A stretch of DNA of 64,000 bases from Vicugna pacos. Taxonomy: Eukaryota > Chordata > Mammalia > Artiodactyla > Camelidae. The position numbers and the translations under genes are program-made. The notes below the pieces were generated by a model. It was given only the letters and a program-made list of their open reading frames with translations. It was not told where the DNA came from and made no database searches. Where the stretch lies: positions 1 to 64,000 of the forward strand of contig NC_133015.1 in assembly GCF_048564905.1 (NCBI RefSeq), given 5' to 3'. Position 1 is the first letter of the stretch. Each line of letters begins with the position of its first letter. Below, one piece after another: positions 34,561-46,759 of the stretch.

Positions 34561-37250
34561 CAAGTGGTACCGGATAGTACAGGAAGCTATGAGACCCTAG
34601 ACACTGGGGATCTAGCCTAATTAGGGAGGTCAGGATGTGTGCCTCTGGAAGCCATAAAAAGCCAGAGGTCTCCCATGCTCCCCCTTCATGACCATGAAAA
34701 CAGCTTCTTCCTCATCACTTTGGCCCTTTTGGCAATAATGTTACAAGTCCTGACCTCTCCAATCAAGTCCATCTTTCACATCCATCAGGGAGGGAGCTCT
34801 GGAGCCTGACCAGAGGATGCACGTGCAACTCAAGTGGGTCAGCAGAGTACTGGTCAGTGCGTCCTCCATCCACATCAATGACCTCTAGAAACATTCCATT
34901 TATACTATTTTCTCCACTATCTTTCATGTTTCATTTCATAAAAGCAAATTTCAAGGCTTAGACTCAGGAAAGATCTGGGGTTCTGTATTCCTTCTGCACT
35001 TTCCAAATACCTCAAGGGAGGAAAAGGAAAACTAAGATTGGATAGCAACTAAAAAATGACCCCTTCTCCCATCCTTCTAATTCCTTTGCCACCAAATGTT
35101 ACCCCTTCCTACCAACCTCAGTGCTGGGACTGTGTTGCTTCGAATCAGATCTTAGGTAAGTTTTGCTTAGCTGGGTCAATGTTGTTTTGTTTTTAACAAT
35201 AATTTGGTAAATAAAATGAAGTGCAGAAAATGATCTGTAAGAATGAAGTTGGCTCTCTGGTCTTCTTTCAGTGACCCACCATAGATGGAAGGAAAATCTC
35301 TTTACGTAGCCCAGGCTGGGTACCAGCCTCCAACAGTTATAAGGCAGTTCCTTGAAACTGCATTGGCTACCACTGTCACCTCAAGCTCTCCACTCTTCTC
35401 TAAATTGCCTCCTGCCTTCTGTCACTCAGCCTACCCCCCCACCAAGAGAAATGCAGGTACTCTGAGTTGAGTGTAAGTATAGGAAGTAAAGTTATAAAAT
35501 GCAAAGGAGAGAAATAAAAGACAGTAGAATCACTTCACTCTGCCCCATCTCCACGTTCTATAGAAATTGGATTTTCTTTCCTTTCTTATTCAGGAACAAC
35601 TCAGCCAGTGTCAGAAAGGGATCTGGATGTGCAAAGTTTGAGGCGAGGGCCTTAAACATAGAGGTTACCTATCTGGTTTTCCTTCCACCTCCCACTCCGC
35701 TGCTTCTCAGGCCAAATGCTGACATGGGTCATCTGGCCTGATCACACTCACTCCCAGCCTTCCCCCTCCCCCACCCCACCAGCTCGTGCCTATCTTGCTC
35801 TTCTCCAGGGTCAAGTGAGGGGCAATTTGAGTTAACTGGCAATCACCCACCCTGGCATCTCCTCAGCTGACACCCAGTTGCTCTGGGAGAGAAGGGAAAG
35901 GGACAGCTGTGACTGTCTCCTAACCCTGGCCCAGGGAGCTACTGTCACAGCAAATCACCCTTTCCAAAGATCATGTTCTCAAGCTCTCATCAGGGCTACT
36001 AAGTTTCTAGGGCAGAGAAGGCCAAGGCCACAGCTTAACTGCTTGCTCATATACATTTTTGGCAAAGCCCTTGCTCCAAATGCAGGGCAGTCCTAAGAGT
36101 TATCAGGGGCCCCTCTCAGGATTTAGACCCCAGGGAGGCCCCAAGTACAAACCTGTGTCAGTGAATGATCTTGGGAACTGGGGCGGGAGGCTCTGCCCAC
36201 TGTCAGTAACAACTGTTAACGTCAGAGACAAACTTTCAAAGGTGGACACAGCTTCCTGCACAGTGCCCGGTTTTATCGAAACTCCTCTTCTGCTCATAAC
36301 TTCTGTTCTTAAAGTGTCTCAACCTTTGCCTAAATACATTTTAACATTAAGGACTTCAGCCATTTAACAAGCCATTATAAAATAAATGTCATTGTGTTTA
36401 TTTTGATGTTCACTTATAGTTGCTGCTTACTCTAGGTGCCCATACTGGAATATCAGAACTTCACAGACAAGATGAACTAGTCTAAGAATTTCTAAAAATT
36501 CTTCTAATTCTAAAAGCCTGTGATCTATGATAGCACAGTACAAGTCTTTTACTTCACTGTTCGTTGTGTTTTTTTTCCTACTTATTATGGTGGTATGCCC
36601 AGAATGGGGGAAATGTGCTTGAAATTTCTATACACTAAACATCAAACAAACACAATCCCTTCTACAAATTAATGGCTGGAAAATTTTAAATAATTATAAT
36701 AACCTTCTCCTATCTTCCTCCTGCCTGAGCCCTCACTTCTAAAACTCCTCTCCTAACCAATGGTAAGGAAACACTGGAACAAATATATAAGCAGGAGACA
36801 TGTGGGCAGACTTCTTCAAGTGTGCTTGGAAATCTAAAGATTCCAGCCAAACAAAAATGAATATAAATTTCTGTAGCAGTCAGGACAGTCTAGACAGTGT
36901 TAGAGTAACAAATAACCCCCAAATATCAGTGGCCTAAATAACTTTTAAATTCTTTTCATACAAGAAATTCAACAGAGCTGTAACACAAACTCTTTGAGTA
37001 GCTACCATCCCTTTCATTGCCAGAAGGAAAGATGTGGGAATACCTCACTAGTGCCTAAGGTTCTGTCCAAAAATGATGCGTTTCACTTCTATTCATATTT
37101 TGTTGATGAAAGCAGGTCACATGGTCCCATCTACTTCAAGGCAGTAGGGAAATGAAATCCCAAAATGGTCCAGAAGCATAGAGAAGCAAACTGTTTTAAC
37201 AGCTTTGACTAAAACAGCTTCAGTTCTTCCACCCACCAATTACACTTTCA
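34561..37250. other. Intergenic or intronic sequence, no gene identified
   Basis: Mixed composition with no recognised coding exon. A consensus splice donor (ag|gtaagt at ~35153) and a good acceptor (ttcttctttcag ending ~35270) occur close together, but the enclosed and flanking sequence shows no coding signal. Around 36880-37200 there is a diverged repeat-like stretch ('aacaaataacccccaaatat') that I cannot assign with confidence. Confidence 0.4.
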
Positions 37251-37254
37251 TTAA

Positions 37255-37400
37255 ACAAAACCCTGAGTATTTACCAGATGCCAGGCATTGTTTTAGGCAT
37301 TAAGGTATAGAAAAGGTCAAAACAGTAAAAAAAAAAAAAAAAAAAAAATCTGGCCTAATAAAGCACATATTCTTAGAGCACTGTTGTAGGTTGCCCCATC
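37255..37400 (-). mobile_element. L2 fragment with internal A22 expansion
   Basis: Antisense L2 end ('ccagatgccaggcattgttt', 'taggcattaaggtatag'). It is interrupted at 37327-37348 by an A22 run before the L2-like text resumes with 'tctggcctaat'. Confidence 0.5.
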
Positions 37401-38280
37401 CCACAAAGCTTTCTTTCTCTTCTCCTTCCTAATAGCATTCTCCTTCCCTTATCTTTTGCCGTCTATCCCCAAGCTCATCTCATCCGATCTTCAAATCTTC
37501 TAATCTTCATTTTCTTAGGCGCCATTCCCTTTCTCTTTGTTGTAGTTTTATTTTAAAAAATAAAAAGTTTGAGACTAAGTAGCTTTACTGTCATTTTCTG
37601 AGCATAGTATCTGGTACTTAGTAGGCACCTTAAAAACTACTGAATGGGTTCATGTAAATGACATAGACTACTTGGTGGAAACACATTTTATAGAAGACAA
37701 GCCCTACCCTCAATTTTTTTTCAGAATCTGACCACATTCTGACCTACCATGTGGGAACATCAGTCATGACTCCTAGATATGGTGCGTTCCTTGCCAGGCC
37801 TTCCCCCAGGAGCCTCACCCTAGGAGGAACACACAGGTCTGCCAACACATGAAGAAAGCAACTGATTTCAACCCACTCAGACTGAAGAAACAAAAACTTT
37901 TCAGCTTTGTTATAGCTCCTGGTTTGTTTGCTGAGGTAGGGGAGAGGGGCTGTGCCACTGAAACAGTGTCCTATATAACCAGATGAGCAGGATTCTGTAA
38001 AATGTCTTACTAATCCATGTGATACCAAGTGGGTATCAGGAAGATGTGCAAGGCCTTGACCTTCTGATTTTACTGTTCTTTGTCCATCCTAGTAGGGTCA
38101 ATGCCTTCTAGCAGCACAGTTTTCCAGACTCTACATCAAATAGAACTGCTGTCATTTTTGAGCTAACGAATCCTGCTGAGGGTCCAAAGAGGGCCACACT
38201 GTGCAAGGCCACACAGAACATTTCTGGACCCTCATCAAATGCAGACAACCACATGCTTGAATAGAGACTGCCCAATTTTT
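37401..38280. other. Intergenic sequence, nothing recognised
   Basis: A 94-codon minus frame (37744-38028) shows no domain or compositional signal of a gene. Confidence 0.4.
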
Positions 38281-38284
38281 TAAA

Positions 38285-38402
38285 AAAAGATGGAAAGGAA
38301 TATATGTGTGCATATGTATGATTGATACATGCTGTACACCAGAAATTGACACAACACTGTAAACTGACTATACTTCAATAAAATGTAGGAATTAAAAAAA
38401 TA
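38285..38402 (+). mobile_element. Young camelid-type L1 3' end
   Basis: 'gctgtacaccagaaattgac', 'aacactgtaaactgacta' and 'cttcaataaaatg', followed by an A-rich tail. This is the terminal L1 text with the gtcagtttaca variant seen in camelids. Confidence 0.75.
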
Positions 38403-38619
38403 ATCATTCAAAATGGCATATAACTTATCTGAAATATCCCTTCTCCTCTCTCTTTTTGCTTCTCATTTTCTCCAGACTTGCACAAAGCTTTCAAGATAAA
38501 AATTAGTGTTAAGTTTCTTATTGGATTCACACTACAGTTTGTCACTGTTGAAAAATTCCTGCCTGATTTCACTAAACCCATATTAAAGAAAAACAAACAC
38601 GCATGAACTAAAGAGATTT

Positions 38620-38760
38620 GAAGTCTAGTCCAGGATCTGTGGCTAAATTAGCTGTGCAATCAAAGCATCTCACATTTCTATGTCTCAGTTCCTCATCAGG
38701 AAAATGATGTAGCTAAATTACATGGTTTCCATGGTCTCTTCCAGCTCTAAAATGTTATAA
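38620..38760 (+). mobile_element. MIR SINE relic
   Basis: 'tgtgcaatcaaagcatctca', 'tgtctcagttcctcatcagg' and 'aaaatgatgtagct' follow the MIR core and 3' part. Confidence 0.6.
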
Positions 38761-38799
38761 GTTTAATAAGAGGCTCAGGATTTCCACCTCTGACTGGAA

Positions 38800-40200
38800 T
38801 GCATAAAGTGGCAAGACACCATCACTCTCAACCCTATAAACCATGATAAACTGAGTAAGTCACAAAGTTGTAGTTTTTAAAATACCCTTCAGAAAGCTGA
38901 TGATGCAAAGAACTTTAAATAAATTCCAGAAATTGTAAAGCCCTTCATAAGACAAGAGATCATGGTTATCCTTATTCCTGGCAAAGTGGTAAGGGAACAA
39001 GAAATTTTCCACTAACAGGATTAAGAAGAACCAGACAAAAGTATAAACAAACTTTAATGACAGCATGTGGATTCAGGTAACAGACTAGGATTCAGAGGAA
39101 GTCCAGGTACAAGCCCCACCTGCCAACTCTTCCCTGCGGATCTTCACTGACTGCGCAAGTCTGAGGGCAAGGCAGGAGAGCTGAGAGAAAATCTCATGAA
39201 CCAAATGGGCACACATCACTGTGCCCAAGACAGCTGTCATCTGAGGGTGGAGGACAAGCCAGGGATTATGAGATAACTCCTCCCCCCCAAGGCTCTCTGA
39301 GTAAGGCAGATGATGTTCTTCCTAAGAAAATGGGCAAAAACATGAGGTAAAGAAAACCTGACGTGGTACTGGAAAGCAAAGAAAACATCTAAGCAATCCA
39401 AAGAGCTGGCAGCTAGGCTGCAAAGCAGAGAGCACCAAGGTTCAGAAAGCTGACAGGGCAGAGTATGTGGTGGGAAAATAGACAGAGCTTTCCAAAGCTG
39501 ACCAAAGACCTCAAGTCACAGACACAGAAGCTAATGAACCACAGGCAGGATAAAGAAACCCATAGCTGGGCACATCATAGTTAAACTGCTGAAAATGGCA
39601 GGGGTGGGGGGTGGGGAGAGCAACTCTTAAAAGCAACTATGGAAAAGAGAAAAAGTACCTACTAGGGAGAACTAGGAACCATGGCTGACTTATCATTGGA
39701 AACAATGAAAGCCAGAAGACACCACCAGCTTTCAAGTGCCCAGAGAAAAACTATCAGCCCAGAACTCTACATCTAGGGAAATCCATTTCAAAACTGAAGA
39801 TGAAGTAAAAGTATTTTCAAAGAGACAAAAGCAAAAAGAATTTGTCTCCAGCAGACTTTTACTACAAGAAATGCTAAAAGATGTTCATCAGGGTGAAGAA
39901 GAAAAAAAAAAAAAACAGACAGAACCCCAGATCTGCAGAAAGAATAAGTAACTGGAAAATATAAGAAGCCTAAAAAACAACAACAAAAAATACACATGTT
40001 TAAACGTCTCTAAGAGACTACTGATTGTTTAAAGCAAAAAATTAATGGATTGTGGGGTTTACAGCACATGCAAGAGTAACATCCAAGGGCACAAATTGCT
40101 AGAAAGAGGTAAACTGAACCATGCAACTGCAAGGTTTGCAGTGTTAGTGAAGTGGTTTATCTTACTCAAAACAGACTGTGATAAATAATTAAAGGCTCAT
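38800..40200 (+). mobile_element. Ancient L1 fragment (HAL1/L1ME-like)
   Basis: Diagnostic text: 'cacatcatagttaaactgct', 'ggaaacaatgaaagccagaa', 'cagcccagaactctacatct', and 'ctacaagaaatgctaaaaga' followed by an A14-type run at 39901-39914. A plus frame of 71 codons (39736-39951) is a remnant of this and not a host gene. Confidence 0.75.
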
Positions 40201-40734
40201 GGGTCATCTTTCAACACTTTTTCCTTTTTTGGTCACTATGTTTACTAATATCATGCCCATCAATGGGGAGTAAAGAGAAAGAAAAAGAGAAAACTAAATA
40301 AGTCACCAATTTTAAGTAATGATTTATTTCACTAAGCAGTTTTTCTGTGCATTTACATCAGTAATAATACAAACTAACACATTTTATTTAAATACCACAG
40401 GTTCATTGACACTTCCCAAGAAAACAGGAAAAAAAAAACATGTTAATTAATCAAGATAAACACACATTTTAACTGAAATCATTTTGAAGTGCTCTACTTT
40501 CTATTTTGAAAGTATACAGTTTTAGGATATTAAAAATCTATCTTATGGAATATGGCTTGGAAGTCCTAATTTGAAGACAGAAATAACATATCTGGTACAT
40601 ATTTCACCTACATTATCAGCTATTATAAAAGTAATCAATGAAAAAAATTGTTTATTTTATAAAGGAACTCACAGCACTGAACATAAGAATAGGGCTTTTT
40701 AATATTTGAATTTTAACAGAACAGAAGGAACAAC
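40201..40734. other. AT-rich sequence, nothing recognised
   Basis: Low-complexity A/T-rich DNA between the L1 and a MIR. Confidence 0.4.
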
Positions 40735-40910
40735 GGCAAGCTTGACTGAGTGTGTTCTGTGGGAAGAGTGCTACTCTTATATTTAATCCTCCCAACAGCA
40801 TTATAAAATGGGTCTGAAGATCTTCAGAGAACTTAAATGCTGCATTCAAAATTACACATCAGTGAGAGCCAGGATTTGAACCTCAAGTCTGTAAACCAAA
40901 GCCTATGATC
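40735..40910 (-). mobile_element. MIR SINE relic
   Basis: Antisense MIR: 'atttaatcctcccaacagc', 'ataaaatgggtctgaag', 'gagccaggatttgaacctca'. Confidence 0.75.
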
Positions 40911-41189
40911 ATCTCTCAAATAATAATGCTAACTGACTGACAAGTACATTACACGTTCCCTCCCAGCCCTTTGATAGCAGAGTACATTTCTTACAGACAA
41001 GACGTTCTTCCATGTAACCAAAATACGACAATCAAAATTAGGAAATTAACACTCATGCTCAGATCCTATTTAAGTTTTTACAATGGTATCAATAATGTAT
41101 TTGTGAGCCAGAAACCCAGAATCACTTGTCACAATGACCACAATGCAATCTTTAATGCACTTTTCCACTTTAGAAGTTTAAGGGAATCA

Positions 41190-42150
41190 ATCAAACATTT
41201 TGCACAGTGCACAAAACATGACTTGAGCACATGGTATGTGTCAGGCACTGTTTGATAGTACAGTGGAGGTAAGACAGTTAAAGTTCCACTTCCAGAGACT
41301 TTACATTCTAGTAAGAAAAGACTAACAAGTAAATGAGTAGCATAACTTTCAGGTTTGGCCAAGTGCTATGACTGGGTGGCTTGGAAATGGCCATCTAGGG
41401 AGCTGAAATCTGAATGATTAGAAGAAACCAGCATTGTTAAGAGCTGGGATAGGAGTGTTCCAAACAGAGGGAAAAGCAATACAACCTAGAGTAGGACAGA
41501 ACTTCTGTTTTGGAGGAAAAGAAAAAATGCCAGTATAGCGAGAGCGTCCTGAGCAAAGGGAGCAGAGGCAGATGTGGGGATGAGACTGTACAGATAGAAA
41601 CAAACACATGAGGTATGACTCTGAATCTTATAACTAAGAGCAAAGGAAAGCTATAGAAGGATTTTAAGCAGACAAGTGTCATGGTTTCATTTACATTTTA
41701 AAAAGATGATTCTGGCTACTGGGAGGAGAATGGACTGAAGAAGATGGTCAAGTGAAAGCAGAGACCAATTAAAAGCTGTTTCAGCAGGCCATGTGAGATG
41801 ACTGAGACCAGGCTGGGAGAAATGAAGGTGTAAAACAGGGGACAAATCCAAATGATATTTTGGAGACCAAAAGAACGTGGTGATGGATTAGATATGGTGG
41901 ATAAGGGGAAAACAGGTTTTAAGGGTAACTCCTAGGTGCCAGTTACTCAGACGGGGGAGACTGGGAAAAGAACAATATGGGAGAAAGAATTCTATTTTGG
42001 ACATATTAAGTCTATTTACGAGAGAAATCTAAATCAGAAACAAATTTGAGAATTAGTCACATGTAGATAGTATTTAAAACAGTAAATTGAATGAGACCAC
42101 CTACAGAAAGACAGAAAGAGAAGCGGGGGAAAGTGTCCAGGGCTAACCTC
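41190..42150 (-). mobile_element. L2 LINE, long antisense 3' segment
   Basis: Starts with 'catggtatgtgtcaggcact' and continues through 'actttacattctagtaagaa', 'agctatagaaggattttaag' and 'gatgattctggctactggga', in the expected L2 order over nearly 1 kb. Confidence 0.7.
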
Positions 42151-42720
42151 TGGGATGTGCCAATTCTTAGAGGCAGGTCGAGGAAACCACGTATATACTA
42201 AATGCCGGGATTTGGACTCCGGCCAGTCTGACTTACGCTAGGGTTAGAATCTCCCACTGCATAAGCTGGGTGTTTAAGAACCATTCAATGTTTCTGCACC
42301 TGGAATTAACATAACAAATGGCAGCTCAATCTGGCAACTATCACCAAGTGCCGAAAAGCCTGGCAGTAGTACTAGGTCAGAGGAGAAAACTCTCAATGCT
42401 ATCCACACAATAATTAAGGAGTACTTACTTAACAGGCATTTTTATTTTTTTTAAGCCCAAGTGAAAATATCTTTATTGAGACAAATGGGAAAATTTATAT
42501 TCTTATAACCTAGGTTATCTACAATATTGAACACAGGAGTATCAACCAGAAAATTGGCACTGCTTTATAATAATTACTAAAGTAATATCTGGGCATACTA
42601 GGAAAGTAGGTAGTTAACAAACCTACCATCTTAACAATTTGTAAATGGAAAAGGAAATTATTAAATTATGCCTTATCACTTATAAATTAAGGCTTAGATT
42701 TTAAACGTAGTGTAGGCAAA
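42151..42720. other. Unassigned; minus-strand poly(A) signal
   Basis: No coding content. On the minus strand an AATAAA hexamer (from 'ctttattgag' near 42470) is followed by A/T-rich sequence, so a minus-strand transcript from the CpG island at 46.7 kb could end here. Nothing else supports that. Confidence 0.3.
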
Positions 42721-42734
42721 GATCATCTAAATCT

Positions 42735-42900
42735 GTGCTGTCCAGTATAGTAGCCACTAACTTTATGCAGCTCTTTAAGTATAAATTAAAATTAAATTAA
42801 GTCAAAAATTCAGTTCTGCAGGTGCATTAGCCACCTATCAAATGCTCAGTAGTTACATGTGGCTAGTGGTGATCTCATTGGACAGCACAGAACAGAACAC
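42735..42900 (+). mobile_element. hAT-Charlie nonautonomous element (MITE)
   Basis: Terminal inverted repeats 'ctgtgctgtccagtatag' and 'attggacagcacag' flank an AT-rich core with 'tagttacatgtggctagtgg', typical of the Charlie-derived MER families. Confidence 0.75.
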
Positions 42901-43049
42901 TTCTATCATCACAGAAAGTTCAATTGGACAGCATTAGATCCTCAATTTTTCTTTTAACTTTTTTCAAGGGGGCCAATGGAAAGAGCAACTTAGAAGACCT
43001 CAGTTTTCCAGATCAGTCACTAACCGGCTGAGCAACTGTGTAAGCATCA

Positions 43050-43205
43050 CTCAGCAGTGCTTCTAGAAATGAATGTGCATTTGAATCACCCAAGAATCTA
43101 GTTAAAATGTAGGTTCTAACTCAGTTAAGTCTTGAGATGGGGTTAAGATTCTGTACTTCTAACAAATTCTCAGGTGCTGCTAATACTGCTGGTCCAGAAA
43201 TCATA
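43050..43205 (+). mobile_element. MER5A-like hAT-Charlie relic
   Basis: 'cagtgcttctagaaatgaat', 'tgcatttgaatcacccaaga', 'ttctaacaaattctcaggtg' and 'ctgctaatactgctggtcca' follow MER5A end to end. Confidence 0.8.
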
Positions 43206-43214
43206 CTGTTAGTA

Positions 43215-43310
43215 TCAAGGTCTTAGATCTCTCCGGGCCTCAGTTTCCTGAGCTGTTAAATTATGTACCTAGGGCAAGATAATGTTCTGAATCCTCCGTA
43301 AACACTAACA
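43215..43310 (+). mobile_element. MIR fragment
   Basis: 'tctccgggcctcagtttcct' is the MIR core; the rest is diverged. Confidence 0.5.
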
Positions 43311-46150
43311 TTTTATAGCTTTATGGTGGTACAGAATTAAATGCACACAGATTTCTCACGCTCTGCAGAGGCAATTTCTTCCCTGAAGTAAACATTAGGA
43401 TTCTAACAATTTCTGTGATACCATTTATTTTCCCATGAAAAGACATATCAAATTTAAATGCAAATCAATGGGAAAACGTAATTTGCTATATACACATTCA
43501 ACCTCTGTACTTTTCAGAAATGGATTTAAAAGGCTGACAGGTATGTGAGACAAAGGGATACATTATATTTTCCAAATATGCAGTTCATGGAAGAAAAAAA
43601 AACAATGGTAGACAAAGCCCACACCACTGTTAACTTTTTAAATGCATCAGCTCCACAGGAAAAGCAACTCCCAGGAAAACATCACCAACCATAGTAACAT
43701 TATCGTTTTTGTAAAGTCTCAGTCAGGGCTCTGAGCATGGAAACCAACCGAAACCCCTCCCCACTAGCAGGCCTCAGGGTGACATTAACAACCCGCAGAA
43801 CAGGCTGAAGGATGAATAATGCTACAAAGAACTACAAAGTTCAAGAGGGCAAGGTAAACAAGGAACGGGATAGCAGTGGTGAGGCTCAGGGTTTCATAAG
43901 GAAAAACCCCATAGAAAAGACAGGCTAAGATGTCTACATTGTTTACAAATTCTGAATTAAGCATGACAGCTAATTACCTATTTTCTTAAAAAACAAAAAA
44001 CTGGAAATACATGTTCAACCTATAAATGATAGGATGCTCTGAAACTCTACAATCCTTTTATATTTTTTATTTCCTTTAGTAGAAAATAAATTTTAAAGTT
44101 TGAATTAAATGTCATTAAAGTTCCTTTATAGAAGTCATGTAGTACTCTTCCAAAATCTCTCTAAAGATTTAATTTACATTAATACACTTTAACACCCACA
44201 AAACTCTTCAAATAAATCATTTTGAGAAGATAAGCCTACAAATAAAAACGTGGGAGTGGGAAGGTTTTTCTTCTTACTTTTAAAACAAACTGCTATTCTC
44301 AATCTTTTTTTCCCTCCGTAATCTTATTTTATGCCAGCCTGATAAACAATGGCTTTCTACAATCAGTCAAAATTTTACTACCAAATTTCAACATTAAGTC
44401 CTAAATTTGGAACTGTACATTCAGCTTATCTCAGAAAAAGATTGATGAAAAATCCTGCCTAAAACAATACCTATTTCAAGCTGTTTTTATCAAAACAACA
44501 AATTCCTACAGATCAGGAGAAAGCACGATGTATAATTCCATCAGAATGAAATACTCATAGGTTCAGAGCTGTATCTGGTTAAATATTTCTGTGCTTTTGC
44601 AACTTATTTAAACTAATTTCTAGACATTATAAAGATAACTTTCACATTACCAATGAAAAAAAAATTTAATTTCTATCCACACCATAAAAGTACTGTTCTT
44701 TGTAAATAATTGATAAGAAACCTCTCTCAATAATAATCAAGGAGCTGTTAGTATCAATTAAAAAAATTTTTTAGTGTCAAATGTTTAATTGCAGCAACCG
44801 GCCAGACATTAATTCTACCTTTCCTCCCAACAAATGTTACAAAATTCCACCTGCAGGATATGTGAGATCCTTTTAAAATGCAATTTAAGAAGCCATTTTT
44901 TTTTAGAAAAACTGTGGTTCCTCTATGAGAGAGAATTATAATGTAGACAGCAGCATTTTAGCCTTCCATTTAAAAAAATAGTGTATAAAATAAGGGCCAC
45001 GTAGCAGTCCGTGGGCAGGATGAGTCATCACCCAACTCAAAACGTGCAGCGCTCTAAGCTTCCTCCTACCCGACCCCACCCCCTTCAGCAATGTACCCTG
45101 AGTCAGCAAACCTATTTTGTCAGTTGTGAATTCTCACGATGCTTAAATGAGCTTATGCAAAATGCTGCAACACTTTTAGTACCAACACTTGTCATCAGAA
45201 CATATGTTTTTCTATTGCAAAGTTAACTGATCTTCAAATCAATCTTCTCTGGATTCTTTCTTAATCACAGAAAGGTAGCAAACACTTTTAGTCCCCGTTT
45301 GCAAATAACAACTGCAAAATATGCTCAGATATAAAGGTTTTTATAAACCGTTCTCCACTTGCCAGAGCTTTTTTTCTGAATGGTAATACTCAGGTGATTA
45401 AAACATGTCCTGCTCAAATCTAGATGACTACAATTACCGAATTTAGGACACGAACAAGCAATTTCACAAGTTTCACAAGGCAATTTTTATTAAGTGATGT
45501 AGAATATACATGTGAAAGGACCATATGCTCCTTGGCACACGGCAAGCCTTTCATAAACATGTTTGAACAACTACTCTTTAAAGAAATGTAAAGTTTCTCC
45601 CACCCAGCTAGAAATTATATTTCAAACATTAAAATCTGACATTTCTATGAAACTCTAGATGCAGTTCCCTTTCAGGGCCCAGCCCTGTTTGGACTCTACA
45701 TTCTTCTAGTCAGATTACTCTTTCCATCTCAGTTTCCCAATGTTGAAAAGAGAGGGTATGTCCAATTAGAACTTGAAAAAATAACAAGGCTAGAAGAAGA
45801 ATCAAGCAATCAGAAAACCACTGAAGCTGTTTTCACTCCATCTTGTCTCCTGTTCATTTTTCTTGCTTTCAACAAATCATCTTGTATCCTTGAAAAAAAA
45901 AGTTAATACGAAGATTGAATTTTAGCATTTCTTGCATTGAAGGAAAGAACATGAATTTTGCTGCAAATGCAGCAGGCTTCTAATTCCACCTCATCAGCTT
46001 CCCTTTCCTGAACCTTTTCCAATGAGCAAGCAAAAGAAAAAATAACAGGAAAGGAATCAGAAATATCCTGCTTCACAGCGCTCCCACACAACACCAGAGA
46101 CAATCGAGTCTCACTAAGCCAGGGAACGAAAGGCGGCCGAGGCACCTTTC
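43311..46150. other. AT-rich sequence left of the CpG island, no gene identified
   Basis: I found no coding exon. If the island drives a minus-strand transcript this is its body or intron. The 80-codon minus frame at 45903-46145 lacks recognisable features. Confidence 0.4.
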
Positions 46151-46182
46151 TTTTTCAAAGCGCCTCACCAAGTCAGGGGAAA

Positions 46183-46196
46183 GTGCCCCCTGTTAG
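46183..46196 (-). promoter_or_regulatory. CTCF-like site beside the CpG island
   Basis: On the minus strand it reads CTAACAGGGGGCAC. It matches 12 of 14 core positions, including the AGGGGGCAC block. It lies 140 bp outside the island and faces the array. Confidence 0.45.
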
Positions 46197-46329
46197 TAAA
46201 CTGACAAAACAAGTTTTTGTTTGGGGGCTTTCACAGACCCCTGCCAAAGTCCCAGATGCAGCTCAAGCAAGGCTGCAGTAGAAGCGGGTAGGAAATTAGG
46301 AATTCTGATTCAGACCAGTTTTCTGTACC

Positions 46330-46750
46330 TGATTCATGGCTAGACTCAGCCCGGCCGGAGGACCTCAGGGCTCTGAGCGGAGCCGGGGGAGCCGGAGACC
46401 CTGCCCGGACGGAGTCGGCGGAGGCCGTGTCACCCGACTGGGATGGGGGAGGAGACGTGGGAGCATTTGGAAAGGCAGCGTGCCAGGAAGGCGAGGCTCC
46501 GCGCCACCTCAGGCTCCCAGGCCGGGCCCGCCCTCCCGGCCACCGCCCCGCGTACGCCGGCCCGGCCGGGATCCGAACCCGCGGAGCCGGGCGTAGGCGG
46601 TCCCCGGGCAGGCGGCGTGGGAGGGGCTCGTCCGGTGGGAGGGGGCGCGCCGGGTGGGAGGGGCGCGCCGGGTGGGAGGGGCGCGCTGCCCGCTGCGCCA
46701 GTCCCATGTGGAGATGCCGGCCGCCAGCACGCGCCGGCCAGGGCGCATAG
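46330..46750. promoter_or_regulatory. CpG island, likely promoter
   Basis: An abrupt ~420-bp block of very GC- and CpG-rich DNA in otherwise AT-rich surroundings, with no TATA box. On the minus strand it ends in ATGAATCAG followed by a good splice donor (CAG|gtacag, cut between 46329 and 46328), so a minus-strand first exon is plausible. Plus-strand frames also stay open, as expected from composition alone, so direction is not settled. I cannot name a gene. Confidence 0.65.
46633..46687. repeat. Three tandem ~18-bp GC-box repeats in the island
   Basis: Copies at 46633-46651, 46652-46669 and 46670-46687 read gggtgggaggggcgcgcc with minor changes. Each contains an Sp1/KLF-type GC box and a cgcgcc palindrome. 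A small promoter minisatellite. Confidence 0.85.
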
Positions 46751-46759
46751 GAATTCTAA

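Noticed and set aside
35150-35275. Intron-exon pair suggested by a consensus donor and acceptor
   Set aside because: No coding signal on either side, and isolated splice consensus sites are common by chance.
46560-46640. tRNA gene suggested by 'gggatccgaaccc' (minus-strand B-box-like)
   Set aside because: There is no A box at the right distance, no clover-leaf and no terminator; the match comes from GC-rich composition.
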